A DNA stretch of 42,683 bases. Origin: a virus. Under the pieces are notes generated by a model. That model was not told the origin of the DNA, ran no database searches, and worked only from the letters and a program-made list of their open reading frames with translations. Both the position numbers and the translations under genes were made by a program. Of the stretch, positions 22,714 to 30,127 are shown piece after piece (positions within the stretch are counted from its first letter, which is position 1; every line of letters begins with the position of its first letter). The DNA is taken from IMG/VR virus record IMGVR_UViG_3300032213_000855, positions 1-42,683 of that record; one strand, given 5' to 3'.

Positions 22714-23191
22714 CCCAATGACAGGACACGAACAATATGAGAATCGCTTATCAATCCCTTACGTCACACGCACAGGTGTGGTTGACATTAGGTTCCGGGC
22801 AATGGATGCGTCAGAACCGAAGTATATGGGGTTGGTTGGTGCAAACACACACCTATACAATACCCGCGCTTTTTTCAGGGCGAGTGATTACATATGTATT
22901 TGTGAGGGTGAGATTGACACGATTACGTTGGATTTTGGTTGTAATCTCCCGTCGGTTGGTGTTCCTGGAGTCAACAACTGGAAAAAGCATTACACCAAAC
23001 TCCTAGCCGACTTTGATAAAGTCTTTATGTTTGCCGATGGCGACCAAGCAGGACACGAATTCTCCAAATCTCTCACACGGGAACTCGGAAATGTTGTTAC
23101 AATTCAGATGCCAGATGGCGAAGATGTTAACTCCATATACATCAAACGAGGTGCTGAGTTCTTCACTCAAAAGATTGAGAGTTCGAGATAA
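22568..23191 (+). CDS. DNA primase, TOPRIM catalytic part
   Basis: A 207-residue frame in the +1 phase relative to the zinc-finger part. It has ASEYLEERGISLETARKVGL, then RLSIPYVTRTGVVDIRFRA, and a TOPRIM domain with Glu113 (CEGEIDTIT) and Asp157/Asp159 (MFADGDQAG). This is the RNA-primer synthesis core of DnaG-type primases. ATG at 22568 has GGAAAGG about ten bases upstream, so independent initiation is possible. The 146-base overlap with the CHC2 frame is long for two unrelated genes. Confidence 0.85.
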   Translation: MKQSSSQKESLGKAAKYYATAIEEASEYLEERGISLETARKVGLGVVLDPMTGHEQYENRLSIPYVTRTGVVDIRFRAMDASEPKYMGLVGANTHLYNTRAFFRASDYICICEGEIDTITLDFGCNLPSVGVPGVNNWKKHYTKLLADFDKVFMFADGDQAGHEFSKSLTRELGNVVTIQMPDGEDVNSIYIKRGAEFFTQKIESSR

Positions 23192-23547
23192 TGCTAATGC
23201 CTGACGAAGATGGCGTATTTAGTTGCGAGGACTGCGATTATAAAAGCCCTGATGTATTTGACTTGCTTTCACATTGCGAAACAGATTTCTTCTGGAGCGT
23301 AAAGTTGTCACGCAGATATTCATTTGACTTATTCCAATTCTTGCAGGCTGTTGATGAACTGGCTGACGATGGTGATATAGACCACATTAAAGATTTAACT
23401 CAGGCAGTAGCCCTTGCCTTTATTAATTCATCTGAGGGCAACGATACATTTAATAAGTTTATCAACGAGAATATTGTTCGTAGCAATATTGATTCAGTTA
23501 TAAAGGAACTAGAGGAAATGCTAAAGGATGAAAATGAATCACGATAA
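23191..23547 (+). CDS. Zinc-finger-like acidic protein, 118 aa
   Basis: The N-terminus shows a C2HC-like finger, FSCEDCDYKSPDVFDLLSHC (Cys, Cys, His, Cys). The remaining ~95 residues are acidic and helical. The start overlaps the primase stop as TAATG. Its placement after primase suggests a replication accessory or a regulatory protein. No family was recognised beyond the finger. Confidence 0.65.
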   Translation: MLMPDEDGVFSCEDCDYKSPDVFDLLSHCETDFFWSVKLSRRYSFDLFQFLQAVDELADDGDIDHIKDLTQAVALAFINSSEGNDTFNKFINENIVRSNIDSVIKELEEMLKDENESR

Positions 23548-23941
23548 AGATATGGCTGACTGGTTAAAAAAAGACAGAGAACGTATGAGAAAAGCCGTTC
23601 CTCCTAAGGAAACAAAACCTTACCTACCTTTGCCAGTTAATAAGTTAAGTGATACCGAACCCTCAAAGTTCGAGTTAGCACTATGGGAATTAACTGACGA
23701 ACTGGCAGAACTACTACTAAAGAAACACAAGGACTATGGTCCAAAGAATATTGCAGATGCACCTGGCGGTGCTCTCAATGGACTAAGAGTTCGCATACAC
23801 GACAAGACTGCTCGCATCAATAACCTAGTTGATTCGGGTGCTAAGCCAGAGAATGAATCACTTGAGGATTCCTTTAAGGACTTAGCGAATTACGCAATCA
23901 TAGCGCTTATGGTGCTACGAGGACAATGGAGTAACCAATGA
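23528..23941 (+). CDS. DUF1599 / MazG-like nucleotide-associated protein
   Basis: A 137-residue protein. The helical core LLLKKHKDYGPKNIADAPGG, then RVRIHDKTARINNLV, and ESLEDSFKDLANYAIIALMV fits the all-alpha DUF1599 (nucleotide-modification-associated domain 1) group, related in shape to MazG/dUTPase-type pyrophosphatases. The Glu/Asp/Lys pattern suggests metal-dependent nucleotide handling, but the exact substrate is unknown. The N-terminal ~40 residues are charged and extra. The gene overlaps both neighbours (20 bases, and ATGA). Confidence 0.75.
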   Translation: MKMNHDKDMADWLKKDRERMRKAVPPKETKPYLPLPVNKLSDTEPSKFELALWELTDELAELLLKKHKDYGPKNIADAPGGALNGLRVRIHDKTARINNLVDSGAKPENESLEDSFKDLANYAIIALMVLRGQWSNQ

Positions 23942-24213
23942 AAATATTCGGACCATACAAAGGGAGTGAACAGAATGGCGGTAGGAAAATATATGTCATC
24001 AAGCGCAAGAAAAAAGATGGCACTACTGTTACTACTTCTACTAATAAGGCTCGGTTGGACTACAAAAAAGCAACGGGCAAAAAACTAAAACGTGACCAAG
24101 AAGTAGACCACAAAGACAATGGTGGTCGCAAAGGTAATGATAAAATATCTAACCTAAGAGTCCTATCCAAGAAAAAAAATGTAGGCTTAGAGAATAAGAG
24201 AAGAGCCAAATAA
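23938..24213 (+). CDS. Small HNH endonuclease
   Basis: A 91-residue basic protein. The HNH signature is visible as QEVDHKDNGGRKGNDKISNL followed by RVLSKKKNVGLENK, with Asp-His, Asn and the final Asn in the expected places. The N-terminal half is a Lys/Thr beta part. HNH proteins of this size are either DNA-nicking enzymes or homing-type elements. Because it is overlapped by its neighbours (ATGA and TAATG), it is integrated in the operon rather than a recent insertion. Confidence 0.75.
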   Translation: MKIFGPYKGSEQNGGRKIYVIKRKKKDGTTVTTSTNKARLDYKKATGKKLKRDQEVDHKDNGGRKGNDKISNLRVLSKKKNVGLENKRRAK

Positions 24214-24953
24214 TGAAAACCATCGTCTGTATTTCTGACTTGCAGGTGCCTTACCACGATGTAGAAGCCACGAAGGCTGTGGCTAAATTTATTAAGGCTT
24301 ACCAACCAGATACTGTCGTATCTTGTGGTGATGAAATGGATATGCAGACAATCTCGAAATGGAGTAAGGGAACAGAGTTAGAGTTTGAACGCTCTATTGG
24401 GCGTGACCGAGACTTAACTCGTCAGGTTCTATATGACTTAACTGTTGAACATATGGTTCGCAGTAATCATACTGACCGCTTATTTAATACTGTTGCTATG
24501 CGTGCTCCGGGATTACTTGGATTACCTGAACTGCAACTAGAAAACTTCTTAGGGCTTAAAGAACTTGAGATTGAATACCACACAGACCCATATCAATTAG
24601 CCCCAGGTTGGCTTCTAATGCACGGAGATGAAGGCAACGTTCAACCTACTGCCGGCGCTACTGCATTGGGCTTAGCGAAGCGCTCAGGTATGTCAGTAGT
24701 CTGTGGGCATACGCATCGCATGGGCTTAACTCATCAGACTCAAACATATCGTGGTGGTAAGCCTAAGACTATTTGGGGTATGGAACTTGGAAACCTCATG
24801 GATTATCGTAACGCAAAATATATCAAGGCTGGATTGTTTACTTGGCAACAAGGCTTTGGCATACTTAAAGTGGATGGCAGCAATGTATACCCGTCGCTCG
24901 TGCCTATCGTAAACAATTCATTTACCGTGGAAGGCAAAACCTGGCGATGGTAA
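24213..24953 (+). CDS. Calcineurin-like metallophosphoesterase
   Basis: A 246-residue enzyme. Metal-binding motifs in order: ISDLQVPYHD (Asp9; the usual D-x-H is D-x-Q here, with His15), SCGDEMD (Asp ~40), RSNHTDR (Asn/His), LLMHGDEGN and CGHTHRMG. The set is complete for a two-metal phosphoesterase. Phage members are often tied to DNA or nucleotide phosphate removal and repair, but the substrate cannot be named. It starts at a TAATG junction and overlaps the sigma-like gene by seven bases. Confidence 0.83.
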   Translation: MKTIVCISDLQVPYHDVEATKAVAKFIKAYQPDTVVSCGDEMDMQTISKWSKGTELEFERSIGRDRDLTRQVLYDLTVEHMVRSNHTDRLFNTVAMRAPGLLGLPELQLENFLGLKELEIEYHTDPYQLAPGWLLMHGDEGNVQPTAGATALGLAKRSGMSVVCGHTHRMGLTHQTQTYRGGKPKTIWGMELGNLMDYRNAKYIKAGLFTWQQGFGILKVDGSNVYPSLVPIVNNSFTVEGKTWRW

Positions 24954-25612
24954 TTGAAGCGTATGAGAATCTAGTATCAGCCATTGCTAGCGAGTTTGCT
25001 CGTAAGTATAAAATGGTTGAGGCTTCTGACTTGCGTCAGGAACTTTGGATATGGTTTCTCACACATCCTAACAAAGTAAAGCATTGGGAAGATACACTCA
25101 ATCATAAACAGGCAACTAAACTTGTTGCTCGTTCATTGCGTAATGCTTCTAAAGATTATTGCCAGAAGGAGAAGGCAGCCACACTTGGCTATCGTGTAGA
25201 GGATAACTATTATTACGATAAGGAATTGTTAGAAGCAATCCTTCCTGCCGTGTTGACTGGTGATAGGAACGCACCTTCTACTGATAACTTGAGTTTTACT
25301 AATACGAAGAAGGTTGCCTCAGAGGGCAATAACTGGTTTGCTATGTGTGCTGACGTTGAGAAGGCACTCGGAAAACTCGTGAAAGAACAGTATTGGATTA
25401 TCAATCTATGCTATGGTTTAGGCATGGATAGTGCTGCGGTATCAGTCGAAATGGATATCTCACAAGATGCTGTGCGTATGCGTAAGAACAGAGCATTGAA
25501 TAACCTATTGAATATACTTGGCGGGGAAAGACCACGCAGAGAACGGGACTACACAGGACAGGAGAACGACGTTGAGCGAACCTCAGATGAACAATTCCTT
25601 GATAGCGAGTGA
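24947..25612 (+). CDS. Sigma-70-like factor
   Basis: A 221-residue protein. The N-terminus (YENLVSAIASEFARKYKMVE followed by DLRQELWIWFL) resembles sigma region 2 helices. The C-terminal ~60 residues (LVKEQYWIINLCYGLGMDSA then AVSVEMDISQDAVRMRKNRA) form a region 4-like helix-turn-helix. The final ~30 residues are charged. Such small phage sigma-like proteins can direct host RNA polymerase to late promoters. There is a segment between the two regions without clear homology. Its place near the end of the early operon fits a switch from early to late transcription. Confidence 0.7.
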   Translation: MVIEAYENLVSAIASEFARKYKMVEASDLRQELWIWFLTHPNKVKHWEDTLNHKQATKLVARSLRNASKDYCQKEKAATLGYRVEDNYYYDKELLEAILPAVLTGDRNAPSTDNLSFTNTKKVASEGNNWFAMCADVEKALGKLVKEQYWIINLCYGLGMDSAAVSVEMDISQDAVRMRKNRALNNLLNILGGERPRRERDYTGQENDVERTSDEQFLDSE

Positions 25613-25934
25613 GGATTTAGAGAAGCATCTTTTAATCCTGCGTAACAAGTTAGATGATGAAGCGTGGGTGGCACAGCAAGATATAGAATTCGTAAGTGCG
25701 TTGGCACACGGGCTAATGGTTATCGGGTTTCTTTCAGAAGAAACACACAGGATTTTACAAGCAGCATTTATTTTTATGAATGAAGTGGCAGAATCTCCAC
25801 TCGTAAAGCCGGTTGACAGCGATGTATCAACTGCTCCAACACAAACTTCTGGCTCGCGTGCCACGCGTCGTGCGCGTGAGCGCGTGAAGAAGGCTCCCGT
25901 GTATACACCTAGTAGAGGAGCAGAGAACGCGTGA
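25572..25934 (+). CDS. Hypothetical protein with basic C-terminus, 120 aa
   Basis: Starting at TTG (25572) with AGGAG seven bases upstream, or at ATG 25587; a longer frame from 25518 would overlap the sigma-like gene much more. Residues ~10-75 are helical (ASEDLEKHLLILRNKLDDEA and so on). The C-terminal ~30 residues are basic, with ATRRARERVKKAP. No family recognised. Tight overlap with the sigma-like gene and a GTGA overlap with the next gene suggest coupled expression. Confidence 0.6.
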   Translation: MSEPQMNNSLIASEDLEKHLLILRNKLDDEAWVAQQDIEFVSALAHGLMVIGFLSEETHRILQAAFIFMNEVAESPLVKPVDSDVSTAPTQTSGSRATRRARERVKKAPVYTPSRGAENA

Positions 25935-26080
25935 TATGTAAACCTTGCCTAGAGGGTGGAACTATGAACTCATACGGACACACGCAGTTAGCACTAGAGA
26001 GGCATAACGCGTGTGAGTATCCTGATTGCTATTGCCAGCATCGGGTCGGTGAAGGCATAAAAAAACCCCCACGCGATTAA
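25931..26080 (+). CDS. Cys/His-rich small protein, 49 aa
   Basis: GTG at 25931 overlaps the previous stop as GTGA. The product begins ICKPCLEGG (Cys3, Cys6) and continues with RHNACEYPDCYCQHR (Cys28, Cys33, Cys35, His37). This makes a plausible zinc site and matches a style of small actinophage protein that starts with a C-x2-C knuckle. The stop codon lies within the terminator hairpin, so this is the last gene of the operon. Confidence 0.65.
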   Translation: MICKPCLEGGTMNSYGHTQLALERHNACEYPDCYCQHRVGEGIKKPPRD

Positions 26081-26100
26081 CGCGTGAGGGTTTGTATTTT
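26058..26100. terminator. Bidirectional terminator between convergent operons
   Basis: AAACCCCCACGCG (26063-26075) pairs with CGCGTGAGGGTTT (26081-26093), 13 bp with one mismatch, around a 5-base loop. A run of eight A lies on the left and a T-rich tract on the right, so both strands have a T tract after the stem. It separates the rightward replication operon from the leftward amidoligase operon, which end on either side. Confidence 0.85.
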
Positions 26101-26254
26101 ATATCAGGTTAATCAAGGCACACACAATAAACAATACGGCTATGCCTGACCATATAACTATCTTGAGAATCTCACCCACGCTAGGCTCAAGGAACTCGTA
26201 ATCCTTGAACTCATCGTCAGGCTCGTCATACTCGCTGAAGTAACTATCACTCAT
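26099..26254 (-). CDS. Small single-span membrane protein, 51 aa
   Basis: Start ATG at 26254 with AAGGAG about seven bases upstream. The N-terminal ~25 residues are very acidic with Tyr, Phe, Asp and Glu. Residues ~30-51 are a hydrophobic helix (ILKIVIWSGIAVLFIVCALI). This is a C-tail membrane anchor with an acidic cytoplasmic face. It is the last gene of the leftward operon and overlaps the WhiB gene by eight bases. Function unknown. Confidence 0.65.
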   Translation of the reverse strand: MSDSYFSEYDEPDDEFKDYEFLEPSVGEILKIVIWSGIAVLFIVCALINLI

Positions 26255-26591
26255 ACGTATCTCCTTGATTCAGTATGGCTTCCGCACGTAGGTCGCTAAC
26301 ATACACGGATTGTAAGTTAGTCATATTCAGATTACGCTGAATCTCAGCGCGTTCATACCTATCGTGTGATGCCCATATCCCTTGTAAGTTATCAAATTGT
26401 ATTGCGTAATCAAAACATTCTTCATACGCATCACAGTTCAAGCATACACCCCTAGCACGCAAACCTTCTTGCGTATACGAGTAGTTGTATTTGATGTATG
26501 CCTTAGTGCCTAACTCCTCAGGAAACCAATCCTCAGGAGTCAGGCTACCAGCACACGCAGGAACTTGTGTGAACTTAGGCAAGTTACTCAT
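26247..26591 (-). CDS. WhiB-family iron-sulfur transcription factor
   Basis: A 114-residue protein with the four conserved cysteines Cys13, Cys50, Cys53 and Cys59 (C-x36-C-x2-C-x5-C) and the GIW turn at 71-73 followed by a basic tail. These features define WhiB proteins, which bind an Fe-S cluster and act with the host main sigma factor. WhiB proteins occur in Actinobacteria and their phages, so this is the strongest host clue in the window. In phage TM4 a WhiB homologue alters host septation and superinfection; a similar role here is inference. The start overlaps the previous stop by ATGA. Confidence 0.9.
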   Translation of the reverse strand: MSNLPKFTQVPACAGSLTPEDWFPEELGTKAYIKYNYSYTQEGLRARGVCLNCDAYEECFDYAIQFDNLQGIWASHDRYERAEIQRNLNMTNLQSVYVSDLRAEAILNQGDTYE

Positions 26592-26935
26592 AGCACCCCA
26601 CCGCTTAGCAGGAATACTCTGAATACACAGAGCGCGTTATCTCCGGTGCATGGCTTGTTTCGTTTCGCACCACAAGACTTACACGGATACTCAAGCGCGT
26701 TATCAAGGTCAAACTCTCCGCTTGGCAGGGGTCTATATTTGACGCGTGTGTGTTTATCGTTTTCTCGATATGTGATGATAGCACGCACCGGACCTTCGAT
26801 TTCCCACCCGAGTTCGATGAATAGATATTCTCCTGCGAGTAATGATATATCGGCAACCCGTGTATCGGTTCCGTCAATGTATCTCCACTCGAGAGTATCC
26901 CACTCATATTTTCTTTCCCGTATATCGTGCGTCAT
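26588..26935 (-). CDS. Hypothetical protein with C-terminal zinc knuckle, 115 aa
   Basis: An N-terminal beta-rich part (VADISLLAGEYLFIELGWEI) is followed by a knuckle YPCKSCGAKRNKPCTGDNALC near the C-terminus. The C-x2-C...C...C pattern looks like the small zinc modules found in actinophage proteins. The overlapping frame at 26605-26907 has a closer start spacing but reads as non-protein-like. ATG at 26935 is kept. The gene is in the middle of the operon, just before WhiB. Confidence 0.65.
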   Translation of the reverse strand: MTHDIRERKYEWDTLEWRYIDGTDTRVADISLLAGEYLFIELGWEIEGPVRAIITYRENDKHTRVKYRPLPSGEFDLDNALEYPCKSCGAKRNKPCTGDNALCVFRVFLLSGGVL

Positions 26936-27074
26936 CCGGTATTTCTCCTAGTCTACTCATAGCGCAAGTGTAACAGTAATTTCGGACTTCGCTATAATCG
27001 TATAGCGGAACCCAGATAGGTGTGTCGCACGCATGACAGCGTGTTTCCACACACTTAGTAGTAGTTTGCGACAT
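26904..27074 (-). CDS. Zinc-ribbon small protein, 56 aa
   Basis: The frame from ATG at 27074 has ETRCHACDTPIWVPL and NYCYTCAMSRLG, giving Cys13, Cys16, Cys34 and Cys37: a complete C-x2-C / C-x2-C zinc ribbon. A longer frame from 27230 has no sensible protein character and would cover the previous gene, so it was rejected. It overlaps both neighbours. Probably nucleic-acid or protein binding. Confidence 0.7.
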   Translation of the reverse strand: MSQTTTKCVETRCHACDTPIWVPLYDYSEVRNYCYTCAMSRLGEIPDDARYTGKKI

Positions 27075-27303
27075 CATCGGAATCCTCGCACTCATGGTCA
27101 TCTTCGACACGCTCCTCGTTGCAATCATCACATACCAGCCATTGGTCGGTGATGCGTGTGTCCTCGATAGAAGCCCTATGCGATTCGTCATAGAACATCT
27201 TAATCGCTTCCTCTCTTGCTTCTGAGGCACGCGTGGCTTCTATCTCCTCACTCGTGTAATGAGCGATTACTTCAATCTCGTAACGCATAGTTAGCGTAGC
27301 CAT
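27055..27303 (-). CDS. Acidic Cys-containing small protein, 82 aa
   Basis: An alpha/beta N-terminus (MRYEIEVIAHYTSEEIEATR) is followed by a helix and then LVCDDCNEERVEDDHECED, a possible zinc loop with Cys, Cys, His and Cys. The C-terminal end is very acidic. The start overlaps the upstream stop as TAATG. No family was recognised. One of several small zinc-like proteins in this operon. Confidence 0.65.
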   Translation of the reverse strand: MATLTMRYEIEVIAHYTSEEIEATRASEAREEAIKMFYDESHRASIEDTRITDQWLVCDDCNEERVEDDHECEDSDDVANYY

Positions 27304-27473
27304 TATTCCCCCTCGTTATCGTATATGAATTGACCCGCAAGGTTGCGATAGTAGTGAGCGCGCTTGATTAGCGCACTCGCCTTCTCCTTCTCATCGTTGG
27401 CTAACGCACGCTGAGCGTCAGCCTCGAACATGTCGGCACGCTTGCCGTAGTAATACTGCGTAGGCACTCCCAT
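27303..27473 (-). CDS. Hypothetical helical protein, 56 aa
   Basis: ATG at 27473 overlaps the stop of the amidotransferase as TAATG, which decides the start against a GTG at 27494. The product MGVPTQYYYGKRADMFEADA and the following Ala/Lys/Glu-rich helix has no Cys, no membrane span and no recognised motif. Coupling to the amidotransferase suggests a possible partner or adaptor of that enzyme. Confidence 0.6.
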   Translation of the reverse strand: MGVPTQYYYGKRADMFEADAQRALANDEKEKASALIKRAHYYRNLAGQFIYDNEGE

Positions 27474-28507
27474 TACTTCACCGCCTTTTTCCACACGCTC
27501 TCAGGTATCTCCTGCGAGTTGCCGTCTAAGAGTAGCCACTTACGCTGTTCGCTACTCCATTGGATACTAAACTCACGCTCACTTTCGGGAACGCTTCTTG
27601 TGTATTCATACATGCCTTTTGGAAAATCATCTACCATGATAGTTTCCTTAGGCTCGTGTAACTTGCTACCCTTAGGCTTCTTGTAGCACATACACGCTTC
27701 TACGTTCATCGAGCATAGTTGGCATGACTCGCAGAACACACAGATATACTGTGTATTTTCTAACTCGTCAGCATCTAATACAGCCATACACATGTCGCAT
27801 TGGTATTTGCTATCGTCATACACTTGCGTGGGACTTTTGGAACTACTCGGTGTGTATGAATCCATACCCCACGCGGAGTTGCCCCATTCGCTATCGTAGT
27901 AGCCGTTGTATTTCATAGGCGCAGGCTTAGCGTAGTAGTTAAGGTCGCATGAATCATTCGACCACCACACACCGGTATCATCTACGTTACCCTTGTTTTC
28001 GTGTAGTAGATACAGGTCATACTTGGCACGCGGGTCTACTGTGAGAACCGCTATCTTAGAACCCGTAGAGAAGTCCTCAAGCATGTTGTATATCTGAGGA
28101 TTATCTAACGCAGTAACACCGCCGATTCTTGCGAGAATATCTTCCGCAAAGATACGTGTGTCGCTACGTAAGTCACCCTTGAGTTCCTCGGTAGGTAGCA
28201 CGCCGTTGTGTGCTAACACAGTAAGTCCGTCTGAACCTACATAGAACGGGTGGCAGTTATCTAAGGTAGTCGAACCATGAGTGGCGTATCTTGCGTGCCA
28301 TATGGCGTAACCTTCTGGATACTTAGCACGCATCGCTAGGAAAGCGTTGATGCTATCGTCTGCGCTCATGGTGCGCTCAACGTGTATCCTGTTCTCACTC
28401 GGAATTGCTATCGCAAACCCGAAGCCGTCAGGATTATTAAGCGCAGAGTTTTCTAACTTCTCACGAGAAGGTAGGACTTGCGGTGGGATTACACATAACA
28501 TACACAT
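27473..28507 (-). CDS. Class II glutamine amidotransferase with zinc-ribbon extension
   Basis: A 344-residue Ntn-type amidotransferase. Cys2 directly after the initiator Met is the expected nucleophile, which fixes the start at 28507. Further signature blocks are NNPDGFGFAI (24-33), HARYATHGSTTLDNCHPF (71-88, with Arg73 and the N-x-HPF loop) and AHNGVL (99-104). This domain releases ammonia from glutamine. The C-terminal ~130 residues are an extension with CDMCMAVLDADEL, CVFCESCQLC and MCYKKP, probably two zinc sites. It follows the amidoligase stop by three bases, so the two enzymes likely act together. Confidence 0.88.
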   Translation of the reverse strand: MCMLCVIPPQVLPSREKLENSALNNPDGFGFAIAIPSENRIHVERTMSADDSINAFLAMRAKYPEGYAIWHARYATHGSTTLDNCHPFYVGSDGLTVLAHNGVLPTEELKGDLRSDTRIFAEDILARIGGVTALDNPQIYNMLEDFSTGSKIAVLTVDPRAKYDLYLLHENKGNVDDTGVWWSNDSCDLNYYAKPAPMKYNGYYDSEWGNSAWGMDSYTPSSSKSPTQVYDDSKYQCDMCMAVLDADELENTQYICVFCESCQLCSMNVEACMCYKKPKGSKLHEPKETIMVDDFPKGMYEYTRSVPESEREFSIQWSSEQRKWLLLDGNSQEIPESVWKKAVK

Positions 28508-28510
28508 AAC

Positions 28511-30127
28511 TTATACCTCGCTTCTAATGCGCTCTGATGCGAACGCTTCGTCTATGATTAGCATTAAATTCGGATACTGAATCTCATTATCCGTTACGAA
28601 CTTCACGAACCTTGACCAAGCAAATGGCGTGTGCTTAGCGACTATTTTCATGTTGCGTGTGTATTCACAAACAGCGTGAACGAACTCGATATTGGATAGC
28701 AAGCGTGCCTTGCGTAGCGAACCCTTGAATATCCGTATCTCGTAAGTGTGGTCGTTATACACATTGACTACCTCGTAACGCCCGTTACGTTGGTCGTTGT
28801 GTAATACCTTCCTGAGTATCTGACCCTTGTCTCCGAATGAAGCGTAATCGTTAGCCTTGCGACCTGCGATACGCTCTACTTGGTATTGGTTATCGTAGAT
28901 GAACTTGGTGAAGCGCATCTTGTGTGATACTTCTGCTTGGTATCCCGAAGGCGCATCGAAAGCCTTGCGTGATATGTGAACGTGGAAGCCACAGTTGCTA
29001 TTGTTCCACGATACGAAGTTACCGGATACGAGTGTGCTAAGGAATGACCAATCGAAATTGGTGTGGTATTCCTCTAGTGTGTGAGGGTGTGTAACTACCT
29101 CGAAGCCAGCCTCAAGCGAGCCGTCATACTTCATATACACACGCTCACGTAACTTGCCCTCGATGAGTGAGGCGATGTAGTTGTTATCCGCATCGTTCCC
29201 GTCTGATTCCTCGACTTCTAACTCGAAGCCTAAGTGATACTTACCAGCCCCAAAGAATTGCGCTCTAGGCTTGTATGTATATGAGTAGATAGTCTCGCCA
29301 TCGTTGCGATAGCACTCGTGGTCGTTGCCTTCTGCGTAATGATAATCGCACTCAGGACACTCGATAGGCTGACGATAGCAGTAATCACACAGATTACGTT
29401 CACGAGCATCTGAGTAAGTCAGACTATCTACGTGGTAATACTCGTTACATCTCTCGCAATCTGCGTATTCCTCGTCTAGCAACTTCACTTCAGCGCAAGT
29501 GTTACAATGCGCTTGTCTTTCGATTTGGCGAAAGGTTACGCGACCCTCACCTGCCCATTGGAAGTTGCCTTCACACACTTCGCAACGCATGATACATCTG
29601 GCGTGTGCGACTATCGTCTCGCCAAAAATATCTTTGGCTTGCCTCTCGTGGTCGGCGTGTATGTAATCACCGCAGTAACACATGAGTGGTTCAGGTTGCG
29701 TGGCGAGTGGCATATCCTCGCTAGTGAACATCTTGTATGAGGTGAATGATGATGCGTATTCTGCGTTGTTATACATGAATTGGCTAACCTCATCACGCTG
29801 ACATGAACGCATCTGAGCCTTGCGAACCACGCAGTTGTAGCAGAACTTGTAGTCTAGATTCTGCTCCCACGCTTCTGCGTGGATGTCTGTCTCGATACGC
29901 CGGTCTTGTGTGTAGTAATACACACGACCATAAGTGCTACACGATGAGCAGGTATTCCACTCTCCGTGTGGGTGATTGTAGAAGGTGATGCGAGCATAGG
30001 CTACGGCTACAAGGTTATCCATGTATTCCGCGCCCTCTGCTGTGATGCGTGCCTTCATTACTTCCACACGAGCATCTAGCCCGTCTGGAATCCACAAGGA
30101 TTCTTGTGGCGTTGCGTTATCTGTCAT
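28511..30127 (-). CDS. Amidoligase with N-terminal multi-zinc-finger region
   Basis: A 538-residue protein from ATG 30127 (TAATG junction). Residues ~35-270 hold a long string of Cys/His pairs such as CSSCSTYG, CYNCVV, CYCGDYIH, CEVCEGNF, CNTCAEV, CERCNEYYH, CDYCYRQ and CPECDYH, i.e. several zinc fingers. The C-terminal half is an amidoligase of the glutamine-synthetase-like fold: YHLGFELEVE (~298), GFHVHIS (~380) and YEIRIFKGSL (~462) supply the usual acidic metal-binding, His and Arg residues. The family forms amide bonds between a carboxylate and an amine using ATP. The adjacent class II amidotransferase suggests that ammonia or an amine is supplied. The target is unknown. Confidence 0.85.
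   Translation of the reverse strand: MTDNATPQESLWIPDGLDARVEVMKARITAEGAEYMDNLVAVAYARITFYNHPHGEWNTCSSCSTYGRVYYYTQDRRIETDIHAEAWEQNLDYKFCYNCVVRKAQMRSCQRDEVSQFMYNNAEYASSFTSYKMFTSEDMPLATQPEPLMCYCGDYIHADHERQAKDIFGETIVAHARCIMRCEVCEGNFQWAGEGRVTFRQIERQAHCNTCAEVKLLDEEYADCERCNEYYHVDSLTYSDARERNLCDYCYRQPIECPECDYHYAEGNDHECYRNDGETIYSYTYKPRAQFFGAGKYHLGFELEVEESDGNDADNNYIASLIEGKLRERVYMKYDGSLEAGFEVVTHPHTLEEYHTNFDWSFLSTLVSGNFVSWNNSNCGFHVHISRKAFDAPSGYQAEVSHKMRFTKFIYDNQYQVERIAGRKANDYASFGDKGQILRKVLHNDQRNGRYEVVNVYNDHTYEIRIFKGSLRKARLLSNIEFVHAVCEYTRNMKIVAKHTPFAWSRFVKFVTDNEIQYPNLMLIIDEAFASERIRSEV

Noticed and set aside
26605-26907. 100-residue minus-strand frame starting at an ATGA junction
   Set aside because: The junction is attractive, but the translation has no protein-like pattern, while the overlapping frame 26588-26935 encodes a sensible domain with a zinc knuckle and couples to WhiB.
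26904-27230. 108-residue version of the zinc-ribbon gene starting at 27230
   Set aside because: The first 52 residues overlap the upstream gene and have no protein-like character; ATG 27074 gives the compact zinc ribbon.
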